The notes beneath the pieces were generated by a model that did not search any database, was not told the origin of the DNA, and saw only the letters and a program-made list of their open reading frames with translations. Positions 23,001-34,914 of a stretch of 64,000 nt of DNA are shown one piece after another; the stretch's first letter is position 1, and the number at the start of each line of letters is the position of its first letter. The DNA is from Branchiostoma floridae. Taxonomy: Eukaryota; Chordata; Leptocardii; Amphioxiformes; Branchiostomatidae. The stretch lies in NCBI RefSeq assembly GCF_000003815.2, contig NC_049981.1, positions 31,766,161 to 31,830,160 of the forward strand, read 5' to 3'. The position numbers and the translations under genes were made by a program.

Positions 23001-26000
23001 TAATTTGGGTACCTACTGGCTGGCAAAATACACCTGGTGATTAAACAATGGTGTGATGTAGTTTGGACATTGCTTTCCAAATCTTATGCACAGAGATTAG
23101 TCTTTCATCACTTTTGTTAGAGTTACAAATCTATCTCAAAGTAGTACTGTAGTATCCAAAGTTACTATAAAAGTTAGGTAACTATCCAGCATCCCCACAT
23201 GTATAAACATTATGTCCATATTTGTTCAGAAACTGGATAGGAGTCCAGAATAATGGCCACTTCAGACAACACGTAACACCTTCCCTTCCTTAAGAACACG
23301 ACTCCGTCCAGGTAACCTGAGGTGTTGTACCCCACGCTTACCTGTGCACTGAGTAAACAACTTTGTTTACTTATTTATCCAGCCAGGACGACGGGGCTTT
23401 AATGGCTGTAAGGCTATCCGACAAGCGATCGGAGGGTTTAAAACACTTGTAGACAAGAAGTGAGACATCAACAGCACTTCAGAATGAATCACACACGGGA
23501 AGGTGTCAGGATGTGGCTTCTCTGCACGCCTCTGCCATTCTAGCATCACGTAGAAGGCGAGAAGCTGTTTTTACTGCGAATAAAATCTATCATACATCGT
23601 CATACCTGTGTTTTTCAACCTGGCTACCAAGGGATTCATATCAGTACTATCTTGGACTTACACTAAAGCAAGGTTGTCTGTCCAGGATCCGTCTCACCGT
23701 GCCAGTGGAACAAAAATTGCTTGTTGGGACAGAATAAAATTCACCCCGTGCATCAAAAAAATTTGAGCCTTGTGACACCTGAAAGTTCAACATGGGCTTC
23801 CATTTCCAAGCAATATGGCAGAGGGGGGTGGAAAGAAGTCAAAGAACAAACACATCACATGCTTGGCAATCTGAAGACATGTGTTTACACATGCAACACA
23901 GACATTTCTGATTAAAATGCTGGAGTGGGTATGTTATGTTTGGACACGAGGAGTCATAGAATTACTAGAAACAACAAGGAAACGGAAGTGGATGTACAAA
24001 CTCAACAACGTGAGTCAACGAGAAGCTGTAAAGCCAGAACGTAAACAAGAACCTTGCTGATAATGAGTGTTTGAAAAGTACTCTAACCATTTTCACTTTT
24101 GATTTGAAGTTTAACCCATGGAAATTTACTGAATATTCATCAAAGACCACAAAAAGCAGAAGTGTTGAATGAAAAATTGACATCACCTGGTCACACAAGT
24201 TTAGGTTCTGTTACTAATACTAAGTAGTGGCCCAGTAGTGCATGGGCCATTAGTACATTCTTTCCCCTTCTTACGTTTCTCCAAGGAGGTTATATTGGTT
24301 TCTCTCCATTACAATAAAACAGATAAATACCCCCTTGGCACATTAAACTCTACAACATTGGACAAAACTCTTTAATAATAGTTTAAATGATGTATTTTTC
24401 CAGTTGTTAAGTCCATTCTCTAAATATCAGTAGTCAAACCTTACCAGCATTTTGTAATAAGACACTATAATTGTATGCACACTGTCACATACATATACAG
24501 TTCACTTGTGTGGCCTGGTAAGTTGTAAATGACTCCAGAACATGCACCATATGTTCCTGTGAGGGGCCAGGCCTGTTATATAAAGTGGGGCAGTCCCTGA
24601 TACACATCATTCAGTACACCCCTTATGGGCAGTGTCCTCAGAGAGCTGGGCTATTAACTGCTATTACTATTAACAACTCAGCTATGATTGAACCCAAATG
24701 TGTACACCAGATATCTTCACTCAGAAAGGGGGTATGGGACCTGCTCTTCAGTATGTGTGCCAGTTATTCTGGGTCATATGCCAGGGACAATAAATCACAA
24801 TTATGCATTTAACAGAACTGTGACTTTTGACACCGTGTAAAAATGCAACATAGATATAATATACGAAAACGAGGGCAAAAGGACAACGCAAGCTAGACGG
24901 AAACAGTCCCTTTATAAATTATACTTATTTTCATAGCACAAACTTTCTCTCCTATACCTTGTATTCATACAGGATAGTTCACGAAGACCCTAGTCAAACC
25001 TATCACAGTTGCAAAGTATCTTTCAACGTTTCTTCCTCTCTGCAAGTATCCTTTTGTACTCTTGAGTCTCTTTCTTTGCTGAGAGTGCTCTAATACTAAT
25101 CCAACTACAGTACAGGTTCATGTCAAACGGACATGAAGAAAAGGGGACAAAATAGAAAGCCTGTCAAAAATGCTAAAACACGTCGAAAAACAGCCAGGGC
25201 CGAACCTCTGCTTGGAAAGTTGCTGATAGACTTATGATAGGTTTAAATACAGGCTTTACTACTTCTTAGACCCATCCAGGAACAGATTTAAACTTCTTGG
25301 TGGCAGCCTACCCCCTACCTAGTTCCTCAAGTGTTCCTGACACCACTCACTCCACACAGCAATTTAAATGCCCCCACCAAGAAAAGGCTCTCAAGGAAAC
25401 TGATATCTTGTTTTCTCTCTAAGCTAATTCTAAGATGTTGATAAGATCGTGCTCAGGTTGTACTGCAAGTGCCAATCTTTGTAAGTTCAAAACAAGGAAC
25501 AGAGAAAACAGAACAAGACGTTGTTTGTATTGTAGTCTGTGGTAGGTTGACCCCACTGGTGGTCAAGACTTGTGTGTTATCTCTAAAAACACACTCAATG
25601 TTGTTTACTAGTGTGTGATAAACAAACAATTATACTTGTTAAGTGGTCTTTGTTTACCTGTCACTAACTATGTTAATCAATTAACTTCTGATAATTGGTA
25701 CTACTGACAACAATGGCTTCATTATACCATATTATAGTATTGATGCCCCAAAAGTTTTCTCAAGTCAAAGCAAATTAAAACAAGAATAAACACTAAAGAC
25801 ACAGTTATCTGTAGTACTTGACCTTAGTGCATCTGAATCTATACATAATTAAAGAATGTCTACTCATTCAATATTCTACTACCAAATAAATTCAGCAATA
25901 AACTGAGATCAAAGAAAACATGTCGGACACAGCAAAAATGTCGGCATGTTTGGACACTTCCTGGATTGGACGATTGAACATGCCTGCCAAAAACTGGCAA

Positions 26001-26650
26001 CCATGCCTGGCGAAAATTGAACATCAGTGCAATATATAGTCCCACTGTTATCAATCTTAAAAACACAGCAGTATTACATAGGAGAGCATAGACGGTACAG
26101 AAAAAGTTGGTGCAAGTTTGTCACGTTTTGAAAGACCTCACGCAAATTTACAGTTTTTAAAAACGTTATTTTAAACACGACAACGTTAACCTAAGAGCTT
26201 CCTGGTTTGTTGTAAGCAAGTCAGAGTATTCTACAGAAAGCCATTGACACAAATTGGAGGAAACTTGGTCAATTTTCCGTGCTTGTGGTGAAGCACAGAT
26301 GTTTTTAGAGGGACTAGTTCTTGTCGGACCTCATGCCTGGAGGGTAGTCTGATGACTTCCGGACAGATGAACTTGTAGGAAATGGTCGGACAGCCACAGA
26401 GACGTGGAATTTGCCGGGGGTGGAGGCCCGCATTTTCCTCGTGCTAACCAACAATTTACAATTCCGACAGCAAAAGGTGGACATGTGGGGCTAAGTAAGT
26501 AAATAAAGAGAGGCAGGGAAAAATAACAAGAGTGTAGCAGATTGGGGTCAGTGCAGGCCGATCTCGCCTGAGCTCGAGCACCGCCGAGACGAGAGTTTAG
26601 AACAGTCGACCGGCCATTTCTGCAGCAATTTGTAGACTTTTCCCACTTAC
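23001..26650. other. Intergenic or long intron, no exon seen
   Basis: No exon, RNA gene or complete transposon can be supported. A fragment near 23712-23770 matches text of the hAT-like element at 49086-49299. If the minus-strand gene starting at 26777 is real, this stretch would be its first intron. Confidence 0.4.
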
Positions 26651-26777
26651 CGAGAGTCCATAGGGTCGCTAGGAGGAACAGGGTACCAGTCCAGTTCATC
26701 TGTGAGAGTCTTGGAAGTCGTCTGAGCCCAGTTCTGTGCAGAAATCCCGTCCGAAACCAGCTGTTGAGGAAATCCAT
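26651..26777 (-). CDS. First coding exon of a putative secreted or membrane protein
   Basis: On the minus strand an open frame starts at 26777 (GCGATGG, good initiation context) or at 26699. From 26699 it reads MNWTGTLFLLATLWTLG, a typical short signal peptide, and then meets a consensus donor (GTAAGTGGG) in phase 1. From 26777 the same frame gives 42 codons. The region is CpG-rich, and ETS and CRE-like motifs lie 35-65 bases upstream. Later exons were not identified with confidence; 12428-12574 has the right phase but is far away. The protein family is unknown. Confidence 0.45.
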
Positions 26778-26812
26778 CGCTCCGAACTCTCCAACATCGT
26801 TCGTAACTTGAC

Positions 26813-26842
26813 ACTTCCGGAAGTCCTGACAAATTACGTCAT
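26813..26842 (-). promoter_or_regulatory. Putative promoter: ETS palindrome plus CRE-like site
   Basis: ACTTCCGGAAGT at 26813-26824 is a palindromic ETS-family site and TTACGTCAT at 26834-26842 is a CRE/ATF-like site. Both are typical of TATA-less promoters close to a start site. They stand just upstream of the minus-strand exon at 26651-26777. Confidence 0.4.
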
Positions 26843-27162
26843 TTCCCCGTTAGCGCATACCACTCATAAATTTCAAAATTAGATTTAGCACACCCTATTC
26901 ATTTTTATTTACTGCAACAATATTGGTAATTTAGTGTGTATATTACGAGAATTTCCAAAATATAAAGATAGGGATAGATTAGTGTATGGTTGTGTGTACT
27001 AATTTTGGGGAACCACGGCTTGATAGTGGACTCGCCCAATTTCGAAAGAACTAAAAGTTTGCTCAACTTTCTCCCAGCTGGTAGCAAGAGAAAGGCATTT
27101 CGTACCTGTTGAATTCTGACCTCGCTAAAGCGTCGGACATATTTTGTTGCTCCACGTGTCAT

Positions 27163-28134
27163 TCGGCAAAAGATGTATGTTGAAGCAAATGAAATACCAA
27201 TTCAACAAAAAAATGAAAAGTCCTTTGGAGGCGTGCATTGTAAAGTGGGTCTATATGGGGGTATCCAGGTAACGTTTAACGGTTAACCTAACGGTTATCT
27301 TAACGTTACGTTATATCAATCAATGGTTTATTCGAGCAAAGATAAAAAGTGTCCCACAGTGGCAACCAAATAGCTGGATTGTTGCCAGGGCATTACAATG
27401 CATTGGATCATGGAATATATCATGGAACAAAGTAATTTTGCAGAATAGTGACGTTATAACTACACTACTTTTACATTATCAACATTATCATAAATTGACT
27501 TGTGATTGCTAGACGTTTTGGGAGCAAAGTCATTGGATTGTTTCATTATATTCATGGGGTGTCTGACCAAACCAGGGTGCTAAAACATCGACACAGAGTT
27601 ATGAAAAAGTACAAATGTACTCCGTTGTAACGTTGTTTTAAAAATATGTTTGACGTTTTCTATCAAACAGTTCGAAGGATCAATTCACTGGTCTTTTGAA
27701 CGATACGATAGACTTTAAATACAAAACCCCTAAGTTTGACTTCAATAGACACCACTGGAATATTTGCAATATGATAAAAGTTACTAGGTACGTGGTGCAG
27801 TGATACCGTTACCATTTATTTCAAATTCCTCCGTCAAGAAGTCCATATTTTCGGTGGTGACTTTATGAGACTCACATACATATGAGAACTGTGAAGTTAT
27901 GGATGATTTTTGGTATCTGTGTAGACATGGAAAGGCGATAATGTGCCTCCTAGCTGCTTTCTACCGTACTGCATCGAGGTTGTATCATACTTACGGGTGT
28001 TGCATTCTATTTCTCGTTGGACATTTAAAGGGAAAAAGAAAGAAATATTTGCCGCAAAATGTATTCTATTTAAAGGCTTTTGATTGACCCAAAAAGAAGT
28101 TGTAAGTCTTTGTAACGGGGGTTATGTCCTCCGA
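27163..28134. other. Intergenic, no gene seen
   Basis: Nothing beyond a solo fragment of the GGCCCACTTTACA family near 27240. No exon is recognised. Confidence 0.4.
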
Positions 28135-28351
28135 AACCCCAAGCAGGTCCTACGGTAGCATAAGATCGTATAAAAAGCTACCAATGAGTTTAGAGACGGC
28201 CTAGAAGTGTGTATGGAGGTAGCCATACACACTCCTGGCGGCCGGCTAAACTCCTCTGCCAGATTTTGATACTATCTTCAATGCTATGCGTTGTCTTGTC
28301 GCAATCTAGGCAAAGTCAAAGTCAATGATACAGTAGGATCTGCTTGGAGAT
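28135..28351. mobile_element. MITE, CCCCAAGCAGGTCCTAC family
   Basis: The left end CCCCAAGCAGGTCCTACGGT pairs with the right end, which reversed begins TCTCCAAGCAGATCCTACTG. The interior is a longer imperfect foldback (CATAAGATCGTAT / GATACTATC). A one-ended copy is at 85-135. Confidence 0.7.
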
Positions 28352-29540
28352 TACTGTCCTCCCGGTGTTTGACAGTCTCGGATCATGCCTGCATCACTCC
28401 CCCCCTAGCCCTGATGTCACGCTGTTCATTTCCAGCAGAGATTCTGACAGCGCGCGGAGAATCACGAACTGACAGATCACACCGGCGCACCGCTCCGTAA
28501 AATCCCCACTTATTCCACCCCCAACGTTTGGTATGTGGGCCATGAAAGCTTTCCCGGTCCCGCAGTTTTCGGCGCGTGGTCGTATTATTAGAACCAGACT
28601 GTTTGGCGGTTTGGAAGAGCCGCCCTGTCATCAAGTGCGCGTCAATCTACGCGGTAATAAAAACGGTGCAGTGCCAGTTACAAGCGCTGCGTGTCGCTTC
28701 TGAGTGGTCTGCTTGGTGATTGGGAAGAGTGGTCCAGTCATCAAATTGTTTGAACCTTTATTTATTCATGAGAAAACTCAAATCGACCTGCAGGTGGGTC
28801 AGTCTGCCCAGTGATAGAAGGAAGTCGAAGCTTCGCATTCTCCTTGAATAAAGTTCTTGAGACATGCACATGAAAGCGATTCAAAAGTAGAATTCTTGGC
28901 GCTTCTGCAATTCTTCAAATCCCAGCAGTCCGGGTCTAATAGGCTGCTCCCTTACCTAGACCAAGGACGTTATATATCTTTTACTGAATCTTTTCAGCAA
29001 GTCTTGTTTGGCCTGTACTTAGCCCGGAGTGGCAAAAATGTGCAATGAAGGTCTTCAATCAATCTATGTAACCTCCTTACTAAGACCTAATGATAATAAC
29101 CAAAATACTATCTAGTTGCTTGAGTAACTGCTTTTTGGCGCATCTTATTACCTGGATGCCTAACATTCATGGACGCACTGTAACGTTAACGTTACATGCC
29201 TTTACATAAGCCCGTGGCGCAAAGTCTCAAAGTCTCAATTTGAAGAACCAAGGACACCCAGAAAGGGGCCATAAAACGTTAAAGCACATACACACAAAAA
29301 AAATGTTGAAAAGATCTTGAAGATGGTCAACTTTAGAAATATGTGCTTTTTTTTTCGTTTATGTCACGTGCGGATTGAATAATTATGTTAATGTGTCCAT
29401 TCTTCCTGTCGTATTACTAACAGTTACATTAACGATACCTTTCATTCCCTGGTTTTGTCGTGGATTTGAGTGAGCAGTGCAGCAGTGACATCTAGCGACT
29501 TTATTTAAAAGCGCAGGTTTATCGATCTTTAAAAATGTGC
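28352..29540. other. Intergenic, CpG-rich at left
   Basis: The part 28430-28720 is CpG-rich and contains two diverged copies of a GGAAGAG...CAGTCATCAA phrase (28611-28640 and 28722-28745). No exon is recognised. Confidence 0.4.
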
Positions 29541-29682
29541 GGACTACGTCATCACTTCCTGCGATCAATACGCAGGTGGGAGGGCAGCTGACTTTTGAAA
29601 CTTCCAAGTGTCTCCGCCGTATTTACAACTTTCCTCGGCGCTTTTCAGACCTTTAAGCACTAAAACAACAAGTTTAAGGCAG
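29541..29682 (+). promoter_or_regulatory. Candidate promoter and non-coding first exon of the PTPN13 gene
   Basis: TACGTCAT at 29545-29552 (CRE-like) and ACTTCCTG at 29554-29561 (ETS-like) are followed by about 100 bases ending in a strong donor, GGCAG then GTAAGA, at 29682. The coding part of the downstream gene begins at 39281 only ten bases after an acceptor, so a 5' non-coding exon must exist upstream; this is the best candidate I see. The link across 9.6 kb is inference. Confidence 0.3.
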
Positions 29683-30000
29683 GTAAGAAGAACTCAAAGC
29701 TGTACGGAGTCGAGAAAACGGAGGTATTCGTGCGACATTCGTGTCTTCTCAAGTGTAAAACCGCGGCTTTTGGTTGAGATAGCAACGGATCCTTAGGGCA
29801 CCTCAGGCGGATCGGAGATACTGCAGAAACTCGGGAAGAACCAAAACTTTGCGGAATTATTTCTGTCTCTGGAGGATTCTGTCCGAGTTTTGAGGGCTCT
29901 TGTTGTGAGGTATGCATCAGAAGAAGACGTGAAGGGGGCTTGCAGGAAGAAATGGAGATTCCGATCATGTGAATCACGGAAAGGCGGATTCAACAGAGAG

Positions 30001-32177
30001 GTAAACAAAATAAACTGCTCTTTCTTCTTCTTCGCTTGATTTGTTTTCTTTTTCAGGAACATCTGTGTGCTCCATGTTGAAGAATATTTCTACTATTTTG
30101 TGTGTACTGTAGCCCATTTTTGTCTCGAACTGTGAAAATCGTACCACGTGAAAGACCTAGACACACAAAGATGGTCCAAAAACGTTAACAAATAAATTAG
30201 TAACAGTTGCACATTTACACAGATTTAATTAGAGAGTAACAGACACCTTTGGACTCGATGTTTTTGAAATATGAAATTAGCTACCAGACGAAATATAAGC
30301 TGTTTTGCTCAGTGCTTTAAGCAATCTATCAAAGCCACCGTTTCAGATTTCCTGACAAAGAAGCGAGATAAAGCTAATCAATTATTGATATGACACCTTG
30401 TTATTGTTATCTCTATACCTGTGTGTATTGGGGGGGGGGGGGCAGTCGAAGGAGTAATTTGAAAAAAAAAATACAATGTATATCTACTCAAATATCCTGT
30501 AAACAATGTTGATATTTTGCTTGATTTTGTGTGATCATATGAAGAAAGATTTTTGAGAGTCAAGAGGAGTTTGACAGTGTACTTTGGCTTACAAGTAGCT
30601 TAGAAACCAATCAAATCATAATTTCATTTTCGTGTATGATACTCGTATCGACTGTATAGATAGAAAAATATGAGCACTTTTCCCAGCTAACATGTAAAAA
30701 GTCTCACAAAATAAACTACAGTATATGGTCAAACGTCTATCAGTATCACCACTTTCACAGGTTAGTGCAGGTAAAATTGGACCTGTGCAGGTATCTCTGA
30801 TGTCTATTTTGTAACCTGCACTGGTCCATAATATTAGAGAACTTTGACCACTGTCCAGCCTGACACTGTTCAGTTGTCACGTTTAAGTAAGTCAGCGGTG
30901 GCTCAAAACTGCCAGAAAAAACTGTTACAACTTGTGTATAGGGCTGTATAGAACTCCCGGTCACAGCTGTTTCTTCCCAGCAAACAGTCGTAAACTTTCA
31001 CTCAGTCTATTTCTGGAGAATCATATTGATCCATTGACATCACAGACATCAAAGCCACCGCTAACCCAGTCACTGCCCCAATTCTGCGACCTGTAGACAG
31101 ATGGTTGGCTCCGGCATGTATCGTTTGTCTTATGGCATTTTGTAACTTTGTCTTATTGTAGCATTTTGTTTCTTAGTTTGTCTTATAATACATAGCAATT
31201 TGTTACTTTGTTGGTCTTATTGTAGCATTTTGTTACTGCATTGGTCTTATTGTAGCATTTTGTTACTTCGTTTTGTCTTATGAGTTTTTGTAGCATTTTG
31301 TTACTTGGTAACGAAGTACGTTTGTCCAAGGATGGTTTGTCTTATTGTAGCATTTTGTTACCTTTGTGCATTTTGCACCACAGAACTGCTGACTTCTCCA
31401 GTTTGTTTAGTCTGTAAAGGGATCTGGATCCCTTCATTTGGAAGGTTTCAGACTGGGTACTAGTAAAAGTTGTTGCTGGGTCTGATGGAAAAAATGCTGG
31501 ACCAATTTTTGAACTGAATCTGATAAAAAAAGAAAATGTCCACTGTAATGTATTCCGGCCAAACATTTAGAGTTACTAGTACAAGTAAAATAGTATTGTT
31601 GGCCAAAACAAAGCAGACTTGTTTGTCCCAAGCTCAGAAAAAAAAAGTTAATATGTGTAAAATGGCGCACTTTCTATTGTTATTTATTTGTATAAATTGT
31701 ACATGTGCTATAATAGTACAAGTTCTTTTGATTTGATGGAATTCATATGCAACAGTTCTAGACTGCCAGACATCTGCTTGGAGCTGTAGCTCTATACAGG
31801 AAGTTGTTGAGAGGAAACACATTTCCAGACAGGGCTGTTGAGAGAAGATATGCATGTATACATGTGGGTGATAGGCACAAGTCTTCAACTGAAGCCAATG
31901 TTTCTAGGAAGAGTTGTGTCATTTTATAGCTGCCCTGTTTTTCTGATATATAGTGATACTGTCCCCACCCCACCCCCAAAAAAGTTTTTGTCAGTCTACA
32001 TGTACAAATGTAGCCAGCTGAGAGGATAGCTCACAGATGTGGCCGGTACTAGTACTAGTAGGTCCACCAGTCATCAGTGTTGACCTGCTGACGTCTGGTA
32101 TTTAACTCAGGGCACTTTGGGAGTTGCTCACCCAGCCTGACATTTGGGTGCTGATGCACAGACTTGATACTGGGAGG
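30001..32177. other. Intergenic, minor repeats
   Basis: Includes a run of 13 G at about 30430-30442, a fragment of the CAGGGCTC family at 30755-30830 and the tandem repeat at 31125-31375. No exon is recognised. Confidence 0.45.
31125..31375. repeat. Short tandem repeat, TTGTCTTATTGTAGCATTTT
   Basis: About six imperfect copies of a 35-45-bp unit containing GTCTTATTGTAGCATTTTGT and TACTTTG. Non-coding. Confidence 0.85.
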
Positions 32178-32495
32178 CAGGCTTTTAGCTAGGATTTTAT
32201 CATAGGGTGTCCAAATTTCTTGCCATTAGGCGAGCGCTGCAGGCGCGAGTATTGTAGGGGGTCTGGGGACTCAGAAAATTCGGAAAACATCATTTCCCAC
32301 ATTTTGAGGTGCAAATTGGGGGGTCAATGAAGGAAATTTACTGTCAGGCAGGCCACAATTGTGACCTGCAGCATCCCTGGTCAATCAGAATTTCATGCTT
32401 GTCAGAAGATCTGCTCCCCAACTGGTGTAAGGGTGTACAATTTGTGTTATTTCTTAAACAGGGTGTAAACACACACCTACCTGGCTAAAAGCCTG
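32178..32495. mobile_element. hAT-type MITE with intact 8-bp target duplication
   Basis: The 318-bp element begins CAGGCTTTTAGCTAGG and ends in the inverse, CCTGGCTAAAAGCCTG. The octamer CTGGGAGG stands directly outside both ends (32170-32177 and 32496-32503). CAG-type ends plus an 8-bp duplication are the signature of the hAT superfamily. There is no transposase. Part of the interior (GCATCCCTGGTCAATCAGAA) recurs in diverged form at 56450-56480. Confidence 0.85.
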
Positions 32496-32503
32496 CTGGG
32501 AGG

Positions 32504-33010
32504 TACCAAAGTCCCAAATAGTACATGTTTAAAGGTTAGTTACTTACTAGTATCCAGTGTCCAATGTTGGGATACAAACTACTAGTAGTACTTATTATTA
32601 ATAAGGTTTTTGGTACATGTACCTGTTTGTGTCATAGGGCTACATTAAAACATTGAGTTTCTGTGCACTTTTGTACTTACATGTACATGTCACATTTTTT
32701 AATCCCCCCTTACTGCATACGGTAGTTAAAGAAAATATAATGTGAAACGAGTCCATAGTAGAGAGTGAAATGTGCTTTAATTTTCAGATATCAAAATTTT
32801 TTATTGCACATTCAATGATAAAGTTCTTGAAATGTAACACATCCAAGTGATCCAAGGCAACACAGCAGCAACCCTTTTTCAGCTTGTACAAAGGGACCAC
32901 AATTCTATGTTTTGTATTTTTTTTCTAAGTACAAGAAAACTCAATTGTTAAGTAGAATACTGGTAAATTGTGCCTCGATAATACTTTCAATATTTCTACA
33001 TTGTTTATTT
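32504..33010. other. Intergenic, nothing recognised
   Basis: No feature supported. Confidence 0.4.
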
Positions 33011-33080
33011 AGGCCACACCAATTTTATTTGTTGTTTCTCGGATTTCCCGACCCCATTTTTTCCAATTTTGGTGTGGCCT
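33011..33080. mobile_element. Miniature hairpin element
   Basis: AGGCCACACCAATTTTATTT at the left folds on CCAATTTTGGTGTGGCCT at the right. It is a very short member of the family at 4712-4930 and 57106-57336. Confidence 0.65.
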
Positions 33081-33804
33081 TAGGCCGACTTTAGACAGAC
33101 AACACTTTCATAGTCATGCGACTGTTGTTATCGACAACGTCGCCGGCGACGATATTTTTAGGCTGTCTAAAGAGGATCAAAATAGTCGTGCGAGGGTTTT
33201 TATGGAATCATCGTGCGACCACCTCGGACCCAGTCGCGCGACCCTTCAGCGGGGGATCTGTGACTATTCCTCACATGTCTAAAGAAAAGTCGTCGCCGGC
33301 GACGGGACTGGATCATATGCTAATAAGCCTGCAGCATGTTTTTTTCTATTTGAAAGGGCATTTTTCTCCGTAATTATACATGCAGTCAGTAATGGAAACG
33401 TATTTTTGTCATCAGAAACTGCCTTCCAGCGCAATGCCCCGCCACCAGTGGCTACATCCTTCACGAATACTAGTAGTAATCTGTAATACCACCGGCGGCC
33501 ACGAACGCCGGGTTTAATTCCAGATTTTCCCGTCTCTGTGCCATTCTTTGTTGGGGACAATGTTTGTTTGCAAGCAAAAGAATAGTAATCTGCTGCATGA
33601 CGAAAATGAAGAATTCTCCCGCCATTTTTAATTGGCAAGCAAGAGGTCAATGTGGGTCACGCACGCACGCACCGCATTGGAATCCTGCGCCGCGCGTGTC
33701 CCGCAATACTCTGAACGCTTGTCTAAAGACAACCGGTGCCCACAACGAATAGTTAATAACAGTCGCACGACTATATAAGTGTTGTTTTTTTGAAGTGGGC
33801 CTTA
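33081..33804. mobile_element. Foldback transposon, 0.72 kb
   Basis: The left end TTAGGCCGACTTTAGACAGA, continuing to CAACACTTTCATAGTCATGC, pairs with the right end, which reversed reads CTAAGGCCCACTTC...CAACACTTATATAGTCGTGC. Inside are CGTCGCCGGCGACG boxes in both orientations (33130-33150, 33289-33304). No transposase motif is seen in the minus frame 33279-33650. It abuts the hairpin element at 33011-33080. Confidence 0.75.
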
Positions 33805-34914
33805 GTTTGGTACCACCCTAGCATAGTATATACATGTATAATACACAAGACAAATCTTTCAGATGACCAAAAAAATACCAGTCATCCTGTTATATTTGTT
33901 CAACTTAAAGGTGGCTTCTCAATGTTATAACATTGAGTCACAAAGTGTGATATGTTGCTACAGCCAAGTGTACAAGTTGTTCCACCTGTAGAACAAACAT
34001 AGCGGTGGTCACCTGTACAGATAAACATTAACCACAGTGTTTGTGTTCTACACATGACCAGGTGCTTTGTTAATATTTATCTGTAACAGGCTGCACTAGA
34101 TAAATTAAGTCCTACATGTATATCCTGGGTATCATCCTGGTCAGTTTACATTACTCTGATAGAAGATTCATATCCAGGCTTTTAAACATTCTACCACAAA
34201 TTTCATATCTTTAACAGGATACATACATGTACACAATTGTAATTTTATTGTGAACATTTGTCATACATTTACACTGTATATAATACTATCATCAATATTG
34301 CTAAGATATATAGGACATCTATCTGCATCGAAGTTGTGCGTTCTTCGGCAAAAGCTTACACACATACACTAACACAGACATACCACATACACACACACAC
34401 ACACTGACACACATACATACATATTATATCAGCTAGCTGTGCAAATTTTTACACATGTAGTGCATAATCCACAAGTCAATCAAATCATAATAAATCTTGT
34501 TCATGTCCTAGGGACCAACATTTTCTCCAAAATTGTCTAGAGATCTACATAGATACAATCACATTCAACAAGTTGGCAAAACTGAATATGAATTTATGAA
34601 ATTTGATGTAAAGCAAACCATGGTGTATAATTTCTTAATGTAAGATACTCAGATACAACCTGTTAAATGTTTACATATTGAAAAGTTGATTGTGTGTTGC
34701 CCCCGTCCTCTAATTATCAGTGCTAGACATGCATCAAGTGTTTGTCAAACTATCTCTAGGCCTACATCTTGTGTGAATGTAAAAAATTTCAAGCCTGCCA
34801 CATCATAAAAGAGCTCATCTTCTAAATAGATAGTGGAAAAATATCAAGTTCAAAATCCAGGGGATGGAAAAAATATTCAGGCTGGCTAGAACACCTGGAG
34901 TTGTTACATAGTCT
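33805..34914. other. Intergenic and 3' flank of the LRR gene
   Basis: AT-rich, with a CA run at 34386-34401. It probably includes the 3' untranslated region of the minus-strand LRR gene. Confidence 0.4.
34244..34249 (-). terminator. Possible polyadenylation signal of the LRR gene
   Basis: TTTATT on the plus strand is AATAAA on the minus strand, about 670 bases past the LRR stop codon. This hexamer is common by chance in AT-rich DNA. Confidence 0.25.
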
